Source of the DNA: DATEMK01 sp035275625
GTDB lineage: Bacteria > Bacteroidota > Bacteroidia > AKYH767-A > OLB10
Assembly: GCA_035275625.1 (NCBI GenBank)
Contig: DATEMK010000154.1
Coordinates: forward strand, 1-6,047
Direction: 5' to 3'
Length of the DNA: 6,047 nt
Shown here: positions 6,040 to 6,047 of the stretch, piece by piece
How the letters are laid out: each line of letters begins with the position of its first letter
How positions within the stretch are numbered: position 1 is the stretch's first letter
The notes under the pieces: generated by a model
The model's input: the letters and a program-made list of their open reading frames with translations, nothing else
The model's database searches: none
What the model was told of the DNA's origin: nothing
Translations under genes and position numbers: made by a program

Positions 6040-6047
6040 GCAGCGCG

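Overview
The window reads as chromosomal DNA of a member of the phylum Bacteroidota. All three real genes encode Sec-exported proteins that end in a type A C-terminal sorting domain of the type IX secretion system (T9SS), a machinery restricted to this phylum. The starts lack Shine-Dalgarno sequences and sit in A/T-rich leaders, which also fits. A rank below phylum cannot be fixed from the sequence.

Layout, all on the + strand. Bases 1-115 hold no gene that can be supported, but contain a perfect GC-rich palindrome (14-32). Gene 1 (116-1816) is a secreted protein made of seven tandem 60-73-residue units, most simply a seven-bladed beta-propeller. Bases 1817-2135 form a gene-free, A/T-rich region with several inverted repeats. 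Gene 2 (2136-3575) is a secreted FG-GAP/VCBS protein with seven calcium-loop motifs, again consistent with a seven-bladed propeller. After 59 bases comes gene 3 (3635-6022), a secreted type-3 copper enzyme (tyrosinase/catechol oxidase family). The window ends 25 bases after gene 3, within a short palindrome.

The most notable object is gene 3. Its tyrosinase domain does not sit beside the neighbouring beta-sandwich module but appears to be inserted inside it. The first half of the sandwich lies before the copper domain and the second half after it, with a seam near residues 178 and 493. Its copper-B site carries Met-His instead of the usual His-His, and Gly follows the first copper-B histidine, a state linked to catechol oxidase rather than monophenolase activity.

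Together the genes look like a small set of co-oriented surface or secreted proteins: two propeller-type proteins and one oxidase able to make quinones or cross-link phenolic material. No T9SS machinery, regulator or copper chaperone gene is present, and a joint function is only an inference from adjacency.
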